Shown piece by piece: positions 7,846-16,826 of a stretch of 64,000 nucleotides of DNA; position 1 is the first letter of the stretch; every line of letters begins with the position of its first letter. The notes beneath the pieces are model-generated. The model was given only the letters and a program-made list of their open reading frames with translations. It did no database searches and was not told the origin of the DNA. This DNA is from Leptospira semungkisensis (GTDB taxonomy: Bacteria > Spirochaetota > Leptospiria > Leptospirales > Leptospiraceae), in contig NZ_RQEP01000005.1 in assembly GCF_004770055.1 (NCBI RefSeq), forward strand, positions 124,001 to 188,000, given 5' to 3'. The position numbers were made by a program, and so were the translations under genes.

Positions 7846-9171
7846 TTAACCTTCGAATCTTTCGATGAGCATAGCTCCTGCGATACCGCCGTGAGCACAA
7901 GCAGTGATCACAACTTTCTTAGCTTTGGAATCTTCTTGAAGGTCCATGATCGCATTGTTCACGAGACGAATTCCAGTCGCTCCGAATGGGTGACCGATCG
8001 CGATAGATCCTCCGTTAGGATTGATCTTTTTCTCGTCGAATTTTTGCTCCCATTTCCAGCCGGTATCTTTCTCGATCTGAACTAGAGCGGCAACTGCAGT
8101 CGCAGCAAATGCCTCATGGATCTCAACGTAGTCTACGTCTTCGATCTTAACTCCGGTGTCTTTGAGAAGAGATTCGGTAGCGTATGCTTGTCCGATTCCC
8201 ATTAAGTTAGGATCAACTCCTTTCATTCTCCAACCGGAAAGAACTGCTTCGATTTTAAGGCCGAGTTCTTTAGCTTTTTCAACAGTAGTAAGGATCACAC
8301 CTGCAGCACCATCAGAACGAGGGCTCGCGTTAAAGATGGAAACGGTTGGTCCATGAGATTTTTCCAGATACTTAGCGTACTTGGTTTTGAACTCGTCGAA
8401 TTTCATTTGAGGGTTGTCGAAAAGAAGCATTGCTCTTCCCATACGGCTTGGGTTTTCTACCAAACCTTCACGAAGACCTACTGCCTCATCGATAGTCAGC
8501 TCGGTTCCGTCCTCATCTTTCATAGGGATGATGAATGGAGCGTATTTTCCTGCTTTAGAAGCTTCTAATGCTCTTTTGAAAGATTCGAATGCGAGTTTGT
8601 CTGTGATCTCGCGAGAAAGCTCGTAGTTTTGAGCGAGGATTTCTGCAGTCACTTGCATTCCGTAAGAAGTCTCTCCGTCTCCGAGTCCGTCTTCAAGAGT
8701 GTCTCTCAACTCGACTCCTTCAGGAAGATTGTCAGGAAGAAGTTTTTTCAATTTGTCTAAGGATCCAGCTTTCTTATTCAAGCGAGCATTCTTAACAACG
8801 AAAGGCATAGAAGTCTGAGACTCTTCACCGATAACTAAGTATAATTCTCCTTCTCCTAAAACGATGCGGCGAGCAGCTTCTGAAAGAGCTTCGATTCCGG
8901 ATACGCAGTTATTAGAAACAGTGATCGAAGGAACTTCGTCTCTGAGTCCGATCAGGTTAGCGATTACACGAGCGGAGTTAGGAGCGTTAGAGAAACCTTC
9001 TCCAACTACGATTCCGTCGATTTGTTCTTTCTTCACTCCGCTTCTTGCGATAATGTCTTCAGCCACTATGCGACCGAGATGATGGCCGGGATAGGGTCCT
9101 AAAGCTTTCGCAATTTGAGCGAAGGGAGTTCTACGTGGCGTACATATTGCCAATTTCTTTTCGAGTTTCAT
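7846..9171 (-). CDS. Thiolase (acetyl-CoA acyltransferase), tandem copy 2
   Basis: 441 residues from the ATG at 9171, with GGAG seven bases upstream; the frame is open to 9234 without a better start. It carries NNCVSGIEA, HEAFAATA, GGSIAIGHPFGATG and TACAHGG in the same places as copy 1, and the two proteins differ mainly by conservative changes, so this is a gene duplication. The HEAFA signature points to a FadI/trifunctional-beta type thiolase acting on 3-ketoacyl-CoA. It starts 52 bp after the double-hotdog thioesterase gene and is probably co-transcribed with it under the divergent TetR regulator. Confidence 0.92.
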   Translation of the reverse strand: MKLEKKLAICTPRRTPFAQIAKALGPYPGHHLGRIVAEDIIARSGVKKEQIDGIVVGEGFSNAPNSARVIANLIGLRDEVPSITVSNNCVSGIEALSEAARRIVLGEGELYLVIGEESQTSMPFVVKNARLNKKAGSLDKLKKLLPDNLPEGVELRDTLEDGLGDGETSYGMQVTAEILAQNYELSREITDKLAFESFKRALEASKAGKYAPFIIPMKDEDGTELTIDEAVGLREGLVENPSRMGRAMLLFDNPQMKFDEFKTKYAKYLEKSHGPTVSIFNASPRSDGAAGVILTTVEKAKELGLKIEAVLSGWRMKGVDPNLMGIGQAYATESLLKDTGVKIEDVDYVEIHEAFAATAVAALVQIEKDTGWKWEQKFDEKKINPNGGSIAIGHPFGATGIRLVNNAIMDLQEDSKAKKVVITACAHGGIAGAMLIERFEG

Positions 9172-9223
9172 TGTCTTTCTCCAGACCTTTGTTTTGGTTC
9201 GTTTATCAAGGTAAGATAATACT

Positions 9224-10090
9224 TCATTTTTCACCTTCTCCTTCAGGGAACTCGGTGACTTTCGAGAAGACTTTCAACATGTCTTCTCCCGCTTTCTTAG
9301 GACGAGACTTGCTTACGGAGACCACGAGCAGATCATCCAAGGACTCGGCTAATACTTCACCGGTTTCGGAGTCAGTGATCTCTTGGCGCATACGGCTCCA
9401 AATCTTTTCAAAGCTTCGGATCCAAGTCTTAACGGTCGCTTTCTGTCCTGCGACCAGAGGTTTATGATAACGTATCTTTCCACCCATGTAGAATAAGGTG
9501 GTGTCCATAGCGACCAAATCGTCTAGGCTCAACCCGCACTCTGCGGTAAAATTCCATCTCCCTTCTTCGAGAAGTCTCCAGTAATGAGAAGGATTGTATT
9601 CGCCGAATGGATTTCTTTCGCAGAAGAATAGATCCCTGTTCACGCTCGCTCTTTCGCATCGTCCTGAAAAAGGAGTTACCGATTCGAATGAGGAAACTAG
9701 GGCCTCTGCGCTTTCTTGGACAGGAAAGATCGGGAATGGTTTTCCTTCTTTTTCGGTTCTTGCAAGAGTGCGGATCTCAGCCGCCACCTTGCCGCTTGGA
9801 TCTACGACTTCTTGAGTGAAGACCAAAAAGCCATCGGCGCCGGAACTCAAGGAAGTACGGACCGATAAGTTCGTGTTTTCCATTTGTTGGGCTAGAAAAC
9901 GAATGTCAGCACCAATTGTTTGAAGTCGAACCGATTCTTCTATCATTCTCTTCCAAGAATAACCGGCACCTTCTAACAATTTGTATCTCTCGCCCAGACA
10001 AGAATCCTCATACGTCCTGCTGGTTGTATGTCTCTGTGTGTCTAGATCCGAAAATCTGGTTCTCACATGCTGTTCTTCCGTAACCGCCAT
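9224..10090 (-). CDS. Double-hotdog acyl-CoA/acyl-ACP thioesterase-like protein
   Basis: 288 residues from the ATG at 10090, preceded by AGGAAGG; a GTG at 10120 is an unlikely alternative. Two hotdog folds are visible in tandem: residues about 7-115 with [10 protein letters not shown] and a second from about 150 with [20 protein letters not shown]. The layout resembles acyl-ACP thioesterases (PF01643) and tandem 4HBT proteins; the Asp/Asn and Glu of each helix-loop are the likely catalytic residues. It begins a two-gene unit with thiolase 2, and is divergent from a TetR gene whose candidate operator lies in the shared intergenic region. Confidence 0.75.
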   Translation of the reverse strand: MAVTEEQHVRTRFSDLDTQRHTTSRTYEDSCLGERYKLLEGAGYSWKRMIEESVRLQTIGADIRFLAQQMENTNLSVRTSLSSGADGFLVFTQEVVDPSGKVAAEIRTLARTEKEGKPFPIFPVQESAEALVSSFESVTPFSGRCERASVNRDLFFCERNPFGEYNPSHYWRLLEEGRWNFTAECGLSLDDLVAMDTTLFYMGGKIRYHKPLVAGQKATVKTWIRSFEKIWSRMRQEITDSETGEVLAESLDDLLVVSVSKSRPKKAGEDMLKVFSKVTEFPEGEGEK

Positions 10091-10147
10091 TTTGAACCTT
10101 CCTGACACTAGCTTAGACACCTGGGAAATCGGAGCAATAAAAAAATA

Positions 10148-10163
10148 CAGAACGTTCGTTCTG
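10148..10163. promoter_or_regulatory. Candidate TetR operator between thioesterase-thiolase unit and tetR gene
   Basis: CAGAACG-TT-CGTTCTG is a perfect inverted repeat. Its core is GAAC-GTTC-GTTC, that is GAAC-N4-GTTC, and the same core recurs at 13402-13416 upstream of the acyl-CoA dehydrogenase. Position between divergent genes, one encoding a TetR protein, supports an autoregulated operator. Confidence 0.7.
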
Positions 10164-10191
10164 GTTTTTCTTACGCTAAACTCAAATTCTA

Positions 10192-10221
10192 TTGACGAAA
10201 CGGTGTTTTCAGCCCCATACT
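10192..10221 (+). promoter_or_regulatory. Possible sigma-70 promoter of the tetR gene
   Basis: TTGACG (10192-10197) and CATACT (10216-10221) are 18 bp apart and 24 bp before the ATG at 10245. The -10 match is modest. Confidence 0.4.
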
Positions 10222-10244
10222 GGAAAAATAACGTATTAATTCAA

Positions 10245-10856
10245 ATGACCGCGCAGAGAAAAAAAAGAGATTCTGGGGCCAGTGTCAGGGAAAGGATCCT
10301 CGATACTGCTACCGAACTTTTCTATAAACAGGGCTTTTCCAATACCGGAATGAGACAGATTATCCAGGAATCCGGTTCAGTCGCCGCTAGTCTTTATGAT
10401 CATTTTCCTTCTAAAAAAGAATTAGGGATCGCTTATCTTGCACGCCAAGAAGAGAAGACTCTCTCCGATCTAGGTTCTTTGATGGAAAGATATCCTGAGG
10501 TGCAAGAGTTCCTAAGAGCCTGGGTCATCTTAAAAGAAAGACAGATCCGACATTACGAATTCTTTGGAGATCCGTTTGCGGGCTTCGCAAATCAGGTTAT
10601 GGATTCCGATCCGGAATACACCGAGTTCTTGAAAGGGATCGCGGAAAAATGGATGAAGATGATCCGGGATTATCTTAGCAGAGCAGTAGCATCCGGACAA
10701 TTCACTCGCAATATGGATATCCAATATGTTTCCAGAAGAGTGCTCATGGCTTATCATGGTTCTATCACTCTCTGGAGAATGACTAAGGATCTGCGTTATA
10801 TCAGAGAGATGGAAGATAGTCTTCGAGAAATCTTCGAAGACTATACCGCCAGATAA
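10245..10856 (+). CDS. TetR-family regulator, likely of fatty-acid degradation
   Basis: 203 residues from the ATG at 10245; the frame is open upstream to 9981 but that part is antisense to the thioesterase gene and has no TetR character. Residues 10-60 form the TetR helix-turn-helix: [14 protein letters not shown], then [13 protein letters not shown]. The C-terminal ligand domain is not specific by eye. Divergence from the thioesterase-thiolase unit, the palindrome at 10148-10163, and the same half-sites in front of the acyl-CoA dehydrogenase suggest a repressor released by acyl-CoA, comparable in role to PsrA or FadR-type TetR proteins. That role is inference. Confidence 0.88.
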   Translation: MTAQRKKRDSGASVRERILDTATELFYKQGFSNTGMRQIIQESGSVAASLYDHFPSKKELGIAYLARQEEKTLSDLGSLMERYPEVQEFLRAWVILKERQIRHYEFFGDPFAGFANQVMDSDPEYTEFLKGIAEKWMKMIRDYLSRAVASGQFTRNMDIQYVSRRVLMAYHGSITLWRMTKDLRYIREMEDSLREIFEDYTAR

Positions 10857-10859
10857 TCT

Positions 10860-11783
10860 TTATCTTCTCTTTCGAGCTGTGTACCTTGTCTTGGAAACTG
10901 TGCGTTTCGATTTCGAGGAACTCTGAGACGGATTCTTAAATTCAGATTCCTCTGATTTATGAAAGGATCTAAGAGGGGTTCGAACAGTCACCTTGCACTC
11001 TTGCTGGTGGGTGATGGAATAATTCGTAACCGCTAGCATCATTTCTGTCCAAGCAGTCATTGCGCCTCTATCCTTTTTATTTCCCTGTAAACCGTTTACG
11101 ATAGGAGTACCTAATCTTTCTAATAGATTGCAGGAAGGAAAATAGGTCTTATCTTTTCGCTTAACTAATTTTGATATTGGAATAAACAGAAAATTTCGCA
11201 CATGACTCGGTTTTCCTTTTGCAACTTCTGCAAACTTTAAGTAAAGAGCCAGATTCTCATTCGCAATATTCTCTGCCTCTCGGATAGAAGCTGCATCTTT
11301 TCTAACAATCAGACCGGACCGAAGGAATCCTCTTTCAATTTCGTGTCGAATATGTCTCGCACAAAGATGCTGGATCATCTCCCAGCCGCCCAATATGACC
11401 GTTCTAGGCTTATAGTAGGTGATTAGGTCGTCTGGATCCAAATGGAAATGCCTTCCTTCCCTTGCACTCAGATCATAGTACAGCTCCCCGATAATAACGC
11501 TATTGGAAGCGTGGTCTTCGGCAGAATGTTTTAGTTCATCCAAGGCCTTATGATCCGCGAGAGTGATATAAGAATCCTCTCCGGCCAGGAAATTCAAACA
11601 GCTAGGTATGAATTCCGAATGGTCGTTATGTTCTTCGTAGGTGGAAACTTGAGGACTACTACAACCGTGCAATCCCCAGAGTAATAGGAAATAAATTGCG
11701 ATCCGTCTGAAAGGAAAACGGATCCGATAAAAGATAAAATTATAGCTCGGAATGGGTCCCATAAAGATGGAAGAGTCTCTCAC
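10860..11783 (-). CDS. Lipoprotein of unknown function with basic C-terminal tail
   Basis: 307 residues from a GTG at 11783 (an ATG at 11762 is the alternative). A long N-terminal region precedes a lipobox-like GLHGC, so a lipid-anchored exported protein is likely. The body has scattered His and Cys (for example GRHFHLD, HLCARHIRHE) and no family I recognise. The last 40 residues are rich in Ser, Lys and Arg. It is convergent with tetR, 3 bp apart, and follows the hydrolase gene by 24 bp, so those two probably form an operon; both proteins end in a basic tail. Confidence 0.7.
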   Translation of the reverse strand: MRDSSIFMGPIPSYNFIFYRIRFPFRRIAIYFLLLWGLHGCSSPQVSTYEEHNDHSEFIPSCLNFLAGEDSYITLADHKALDELKHSAEDHASNSVIIGELYYDLSAREGRHFHLDPDDLITYYKPRTVILGGWEMIQHLCARHIRHEIERGFLRSGLIVRKDAASIREAENIANENLALYLKFAEVAKGKPSHVRNFLFIPISKLVKRKDKTYFPSCNLLERLGTPIVNGLQGNKKDRGAMTAWTEMMLAVTNYSITHQQECKVTVRTPLRSFHKSEESEFKNPSQSSSKSKRTVSKTRYTARKRR

Positions 11784-11807
11784 ATTCTTAAAAAGAATAC
11801 AAGAATC

Positions 11808-12698
11808 TTAACGCTTCTTCTTCGGTTTTACCTTCTTAGGTGAAGCTTTTTTCTTAGGAGAGGAAGCCGGTTTTTTAGCAGCCGCCGTCTTCTTTTTCGC
11901 GGTCGTTTTGGAAGAAGGAGTCGAAATTTCTTTTTTGGACTCTTCTTTAGCAACCGGCTTTTGTTTGATAGGTAGTGGATCCTTCTTCTCTTCGGAAGTT
12001 ACAAGAGATCCCATGCACTCGATTCCTAGAGAACCAAGATATAAATTCAAATGTCCGTATTCGGGAATTTCCACATCGTCGAAATGTCCAAGGCGTGAGT
12101 TTTCCCAAGGACGAACGATCCCGTCTCCCTTGGTAAATACTGCTTGTACATTATGAAATTTTGAATAAGTTTCGACCACTTCTTTGGTAAGTTTGGAACC
12201 TGGCATCATTTGCCAAGTACAAGGAAAAATAGGAGCGAGATACGCCATATACGTACCGCTTAAAGGAGATCCGATCACGAAGATCTTGCGGACTCTGTCC
12301 CTTCCTTTATAGCTAAGTCCTGCAGCAATCAGTCCACCCATGGAATGACAGAAAAGATAGCAGTCCTTGATATCGTTTTCGATCAGGAAATTTTCGAGAA
12401 TCTTGCTCTTCTTTCTAATATTGCCGACTTGGAAACCTAGGGGCACCACATATACAGGATGTCCGAGAGAGATGAGATGCTTACGCATCGCAGCCCAAGT
12501 CAAACTTCTACCTAAAAATCCGGAAACACAAACGATCGGTCTTTTGTATCCTTCGGTATGATGAGGAATATCGATGAAGATCCCCAGAACATGACAGATA
12601 AAATAATAGATATGATGATAGATCTCGAAGAGATGCTGAACGAATACAGGACGAATATCGCCTTTTTCTGGAAGGTAGGTAAGATGATCTTTCTTCAT
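11808..12698 (-). CDS. Alpha/beta-hydrolase (esterase/lipase-like) with lysine-rich tail
   Basis: 296 residues. The nucleophile elbow is CHSMGG near residue 118, followed by IGSPLSGTY; the acid is probably the Asp in TKGDGIV and the His lies in EYGHLNL, which gives an alpha/beta-hydrolase of the PGAP1/lipase-like group. The hydrolase fold ends near residue 230. The remaining 60 residues are a low-complexity Lys/Ala/Pro/Ser tail similar in composition to histone H1 C-termini. No signal peptide is clear. Substrate unknown. It is first in a likely two-gene unit with the lipoprotein downstream. Confidence 0.75.
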   Translation of the reverse strand: MKKDHLTYLPEKGDIRPVFVQHLFEIYHHIYYFICHVLGIFIDIPHHTEGYKRPIVCVSGFLGRSLTWAAMRKHLISLGHPVYVVPLGFQVGNIRKKSKILENFLIENDIKDCYLFCHSMGGLIAAGLSYKGRDRVRKIFVIGSPLSGTYMAYLAPIFPCTWQMMPGSKLTKEVVETYSKFHNVQAVFTKGDGIVRPWENSRLGHFDDVEIPEYGHLNLYLGSLGIECMGSLVTSEEKKDPLPIKQKPVAKEESKKEISTPSSKTTAKKKTAAAKKPASSPKKKASPKKVKPKKKR

Positions 12699-12799
12699 TC
12701 GGATGCTGCCGCGAGCGGAAAACCCGCCCTACGGTAGAATCCATTCTTAGCTTCGAGGCGCAAACAGAATTTTATCCGTTCGCTCTGGGTTTCCGTAAC

Positions 12800-13300
12800 T
12801 CAGTCTTTCTTAAACTTGAGAGAGACAGAATTGATACAATAACGCAATCCAGTAGGCGCAGGACCATCAGAGAATACATGTCCCAAATGTCCTCCGCATC
12901 TTGCGCATACAACTTCTGTTCTTGTCATGCCATGACTTGTATCTGTTTCAGAATGAACGGCCTTATCAGAAGCAGGTTTGAAAAAAGAAGGCCATCCGCT
13001 TCCGGATTCATACTTTGTATTGGAATCGAATAACTCCGCTCCGCAAGCAGCGCAGTAATACTTTCCTTTTTCCTTATTATAATAATATTCGCCGGTAAAA
13101 GCTCTTTCGGTTCCTTTCTCTCTTAAGATTCGGTACTGCTCCGAACTGAGAGTTTTCTTCCAATCATCTTCGGATTTTTGCACTTCGAAATTCATTTTTC
13201 CTCCTGACTTATCCTTCGGAGCGCCCATATAATCCGTACAGTTCGAGATCAGGCTCGTTAGAAAAAGTCCCAATCCGAATAGAATACTGAAGCTTTTCAT
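12800..13300 (-). CDS. msrB: Peptide-methionine (R)-S-oxide reductase MsrB, lipoprotein form
   Basis: 166 residues, ATG preceded by GGAGGACC. Residues 1-21 are a lipoprotein signal ending in LISNC, so the enzyme is predicted to be anchored outside the cytoplasm, unlike the usual cytosolic MsrB. The MsrB domain follows: zinc pairs CAAC and [22 protein letters not shown] and the catalytic Cys in RYCINS. It reduces methionine-R-sulfoxide in oxidised proteins, here probably envelope proteins. The gene is alone; a 236-bp gap to the divergent acyl-CoA dehydrogenase holds the promoter and operator-like sites listed separately. Confidence 0.93.
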   Translation of the reverse strand: MKSFSILFGLGLFLTSLISNCTDYMGAPKDKSGGKMNFEVQKSEDDWKKTLSSEQYRILREKGTERAFTGEYYYNKEKGKYYCAACGAELFDSNTKYESGSGWPSFFKPASDKAVHSETDTSHGMTRTEVVCARCGGHLGHVFSDGPAPTGLRYCINSVSLKFKKD

Positions 13301-13398
13301 AAGTTGGTCCTCCGATATTGGTTCGACTCTTTTTAGAAAAGGTTACGCATTCTATTATATGTTTTTCGACCCGAGTTCAGCCTAGATATGTCCGCTTT

Positions 13399-13416
13399 GC
13401 CGAACAGTGGTTCGGC
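13399..13416. promoter_or_regulatory. Second GAAC-N4-GTTC palindrome, upstream of acyl-CoA dehydrogenase
   Basis: GCCGAAC-AGTG-GTTCGGC is a 7-bp inverted repeat. Its inner half-sites and 4-bp spacing are the same as in the operator at 10148-10163. It lies 63 bp upstream of a TTGACA box. Confidence 0.6.
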
Positions 13417-13478
13417 CAATCCACAGTTCGTATAACAAACGAAAGCATCCACGTCAACGCTATATCTTCGGGTAAGGC

Positions 13479-13530
13479 TTGACACTTTCTTCTGAAGGAA
13501 GTACATCTAATGCTCTAAGCGACAGGGAGA
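13479..13530 (+). promoter_or_regulatory. Promoter and ribosome site of the acyl-CoA dehydrogenase gene
   Basis: A perfect -35 TTGACA lies at 13479-13484; the -10 is weak (TACATC at 13502-13507, spacing 17). AGGGAGA at 13524-13530 is a good ribosome site six bases before the ATG. Confidence 0.5.
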
Positions 13531-13536
13531 ACGCCA

Positions 13537-15297
13537 ATGATCCAAGGCAACTATTTCCAGGATAATTCCGACCTACAAACCCATTTCGATCATATCATTG
13601 ATTGGAATGAATTAGTCACCGCATACGAACACAATTTCGAAGATTCGGCCAAGTATAAGGCAACCAACGACGAACGATACGCTTATGCTCCTTCGAGTAC
13701 GCAAGAAGCAGTGGATTATTATAAATCTATTGTGGATTCCTTAGGCGAGATCATGGGAGATTTCGTGGCTCCTAGAAGCAAGGAGATGGACCAGATCGGT
13801 TTGAAATACGATAGCGGCAAAGTTACATTTCCGAAAGCTCAGGAAGAATGTTATAAAACTCTAAAAGATTCCGGGCTGATGCCTATTTCTATTTCTAGAA
13901 AATACGGCGGCTTAGGTCTTCCTGCTACTGTGCAATCCGTTATGTGCGAGATCGCGGCCAGAGCAGATGCAGCATTCTGCCTTGCATACGGAAATATTAA
14001 TATTGTTGAGATCATGGAGAGATTCGCTTCGGACGAAATGTGCAACGAATGGTTGCCTCAGATCGCTTCCGGAAAATTCAGCGCTGCCATGGCTTTGACC
14101 GAACCGAATTACGGATCGGATCTTCCGAATGTGCAAACCAGAGCGACTCAGGATGCGGACGGCACATGGAAGATCAACGGAGCTAAAAGATTTATCACTC
14201 ATGCATGCGGCTATATTGATTCTCCTTCTATCATTCTTACGTTAGCAAGAACAGGAAGTCCGGAGAGCGGAGCTAGAGGTCTTTCCTTCTTCTTAGTGCA
14301 AGGTAAGGACGTACATGTTGCGGGAATCGAACATAAGTTAGGACTTCATTGTTCTCCTACTTGCGAAGTAGTCTTTGAGAATTCTCCGGGAATTCTAATC
14401 GGAAAAACAGGTTACGGTCTTGTGAAGTATTCTATGGGAATGATGAATGCTGCAAGACTTACGATCGCAACTCAATCCTTGGGAATAGGCACCGCAGCTT
14501 ATTTCGAAGCGAAGAAGTATGCTTCCGAAAGAATACAATTCGGAAAACCGATCGAGCAGATCCCTGCAGTTCGTAAGATCCTTGATAAGATGGAAAGAGA
14601 GATACTCGCCACAAGATGTCTTGTTACTGAAACAGGAAGAGCAATCGATCTCTATCATTGGAAAAAAGAAAGAATGCTCAAAGAAGAAGGAAAGAGCGAG
14701 AGAGATGTAAGCCAAGACGAAGGAATTCGTCGCTGGGAAAAACTCGCCGATCTATTCACTCCTATGAGTAAATACTACGCCTCCGAAGGTTGTGTTGCGA
14801 TCGCTTCTGACGCAATTCAGATCCATGGAGGAAGCGGCTACACTGAAGATTATGATGTAGCGAGAATCTATCGGGACAGTAGGATCACTACTATCTACGA
14901 AGGAACCACTCAATTGCAAGTAGTGGCTGCAATTGGAGGCGTGGTTTCCGGTATGGCTCCTTCTGGTCATCTAAGAGCGTACGCCGAAGAAGAGATGTCT
15001 AAATTCTCCGCCTCTTCCGATCTGAAAAGCCTTTGGGAAAAATTGGAGCATGCAGTCCAACTCTACAAAGGAATTGGAGACGGAAAAACCAAGGATGAGT
15101 TCGCCTTTGAAACTGTAGAGATCGCGGCTCGCTTCGTCGCAGGAATGCTTTTTGAAAAATCACTGACTAGAGTTGACTCGAGCCAGAAAAATTCCAGAGC
15201 GGAACACTCTGTTGCGTATAACGTGGATTCTCTTGCGATTGCAGAAGGAAATCTTGTGCGATTAGAAAGAGCTTCTCGTCAAGCAGCAGCCGTTTAA
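13537..15297 (+). CDS. Acyl-CoA dehydrogenase (long form)
   Basis: 586 residues, longer than the 380-400 of short-chain members. The FAD-dependent core has ALTEPNYGSDL, the mid-domain AKRFITHA, and IYEGTTQLQ with the catalytic-base Glu. An N-terminal extension of about 50 residues and a C-terminal helical domain of about 120 residues resemble the very-long-chain/FadE-like bacterial group. It should introduce the 2,3 double bond into acyl-CoA as the first beta-oxidation step. The upstream GAAC-N4-GTTC palindrome links it to the thiolase/TetR cluster 3 kb away. A GC-rich hairpin at 15305-15330 follows. Confidence 0.9.
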   Translation: MIQGNYFQDNSDLQTHFDHIIDWNELVTAYEHNFEDSAKYKATNDERYAYAPSSTQEAVDYYKSIVDSLGEIMGDFVAPRSKEMDQIGLKYDSGKVTFPKAQEECYKTLKDSGLMPISISRKYGGLGLPATVQSVMCEIAARADAAFCLAYGNINIVEIMERFASDEMCNEWLPQIASGKFSAAMALTEPNYGSDLPNVQTRATQDADGTWKINGAKRFITHACGYIDSPSIILTLARTGSPESGARGLSFFLVQGKDVHVAGIEHKLGLHCSPTCEVVFENSPGILIGKTGYGLVKYSMGMMNAARLTIATQSLGIGTAAYFEAKKYASERIQFGKPIEQIPAVRKILDKMEREILATRCLVTETGRAIDLYHWKKERMLKEEGKSERDVSQDEGIRRWEKLADLFTPMSKYYASEGCVAIASDAIQIHGGSGYTEDYDVARIYRDSRITTIYEGTTQLQVVAAIGGVVSGMAPSGHLRAYAEEEMSKFSASSDLKSLWEKLEHAVQLYKGIGDGKTKDEFAFETVEIAARFVAGMLFEKSLTRVDSSQKNSRAEHSVAYNVDSLAIAEGNLVRLERASRQAAAV

Positions 15298-15304
15298 GAT
15301 CACA

Positions 15305-15330
15305 AAGCAGTCGGCGAGAGCCGGCTGCTT
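15305..15330 (+). terminator. Hairpin after acyl-CoA dehydrogenase
   Basis: AAGCAGTCGGC and GCCGGCTGCTT pair over 11 bp with one G-U and a GAGA loop. The downstream tract is only CT-rich, so it is a weak intrinsic terminator between convergent genes. Confidence 0.5.
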
Positions 15331-15347
15331 CCCCACTTCTTCTTATC

Positions 15348-16826
15348 TTAATCTTTTTCCTTTTTCTCTCCAGGCAAATGAGGAAGTTCTCCGATGGAAA
15401 CTCCAAGTGCGACGCGATTCAACGCATGCTGGTGGAACATTCTTCTGTAAGTCATCTCCGCACTGATCATGCCTATCCGTGAAGAAATCGCCTCTATCCT
15501 GCTATTTCTTCCGGAACGATATCCTGCAGTTTGGCTTTGCGAAGTTTCTCTAGCGGAGGCAAAAGCTTTCTGATATATAGAGAGAATATTCTCCGAATTC
15601 TTATAACTCTCAAATGCGTTTCTGATCTCTTGTGTGGCGGTCCTTCTAGTTTGAGATGCAGTTAGTTTTGCCTGCTTTCTCGCAGACTCCGCAGTCTTCA
15701 AGTCCGCCATCTGTGAGAGAGGAGTCAAAGGCATAGTGATCTGCAACTGAGCCGTGATATCTTTACTGGTAGTCGTTCCCGGATAAGGAAGAGAATAATA
15801 ATTGTTTAATGCGATTGTAGGAGCAAACGCTACCCAGGCCTTGCTTTTCTGAGCCTCTGCAACTTTCACGCTTTGATCTGCAGCAAGAATATCATATCTT
15901 TTAGATAGAAATTCATCCACTCCAACACCTATTGGAACCGCAGGAAGATCCGAAAGGAAGTTTGCAATAGAGATCGGCTTATCTATTCCCACCATAGTGG
16001 AAAGAGTGATACGCACCTGCTCCAATTGGAATTTCGCATCCGCTAAAACTGCTTCCGCATTAGAAAGACTTGTCTCCGAGTTAAGTAGATCGGATCTCAT
16101 GATCCTTCCCACCGAATACATTCTTTTACGCTCGTCCAAGGCGTCCTTGTTCAAGTCAAAGGACTCTTGCGAATATTTCACACTCTCTTGGAGTTGCAGA
16201 AAATTGAAATATGCCTGAGCAAGTTCCAAATACATTCTTCCTGCTTCGTGCTTAGCTTCTAATCTTCTCTGCTCGGCAAGATTCCTGCCGGCTTTATAAT
16301 CTTGGTAAGAAGAAAAGGCAGCTGTGATCGGAACCGAGAGCAATAGACGAGAACCGGCGCCCACAGTAGGCGGTAAGCTACTGGAACTACTGGAAGGGAT
16401 GAGAGAAGTCCAATCCCCTTTTTGGATCGCTTGGTATGTTTTATAATTCTGTAATAGAGTCGGCTGGGCAGTGTGACCAGGAACCGCATAGAATTTGTTG
16501 AATACGTAAGATAGTGTAGGAAGAAATCCAGCAAACGCCTTGTCTTTTTGAGCCAAGGCTTGTTCAGTAGCTTCGTTCTTTAAGGCGATCCTTTCCGTTC
16601 TTTCTACTGCGAGAACATAAAGATCATCCAGATCGTACGATTCCTTCGAACTTACCTTTTCCACATCTTGGGTAGTAACTCCAGTGATTGTCTTCAAGCT
16701 TTCCTCGACCACTCCATCGGCCACCTTCACATCTGGAGTCGAAGAGCAGGAAGCAAACACAAAGAATGTAGTAAGAGGTAAAATAACGTATTTATAATAT
16801 TTATTTTGAAAGTTTATATGATTCAT
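15348..16826 (-). CDS. TolC-family outer membrane efflux lipoprotein
   Basis: 492 residues with a lipobox VFASC near residue 27, so the N-terminus is lipid-modified as in OprM-type proteins. Two repeats of long alpha-helical outer membrane efflux (OEP) segments are visible, for example around residues 160-290 and 370-470. It should form the outer membrane channel for the RND pump whose gene overlaps its start by 26 bp. That overlap indicates translational coupling. No adaptor gene is in the unit. Confidence 0.87.
   Translation of the reverse strand: MNHINFQNKYYKYVILPLTTFFVFASCSSTPDVKVADGVVEESLKTITGVTTQDVEKVSSKESYDLDDLYVLAVERTERIALKNEATEQALAQKDKAFAGFLPTLSYVFNKFYAVPGHTAQPTLLQNYKTYQAIQKGDWTSLIPSSSSSSLPPTVGAGSRLLLSVPITAAFSSYQDYKAGRNLAEQRRLEAKHEAGRMYLELAQAYFNFLQLQESVKYSQESFDLNKDALDERKRMYSVGRIMRSDLLNSETSLSNAEAVLADAKFQLEQVRITLSTMVGIDKPISIANFLSDLPAVPIGVGVDEFLSKRYDILAADQSVKVAEAQKSKAWVAFAPTIALNNYYSLPYPGTTTSKDITAQLQITMPLTPLSQMADLKTAESARKQAKLTASQTRRTATQEIRNAFESYKNSENILSIYQKAFASARETSQSQTAGYRSGRNSRIEAISSRIGMISAEMTYRRMFHQHALNRVALGVSIGELPHLPGEKKEKD

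Noticed and set aside
9981..10244. N-terminal extension of the TetR frame
   Set aside because: It is antisense to the thioesterase gene and contains no TetR features; the real start is 10245.
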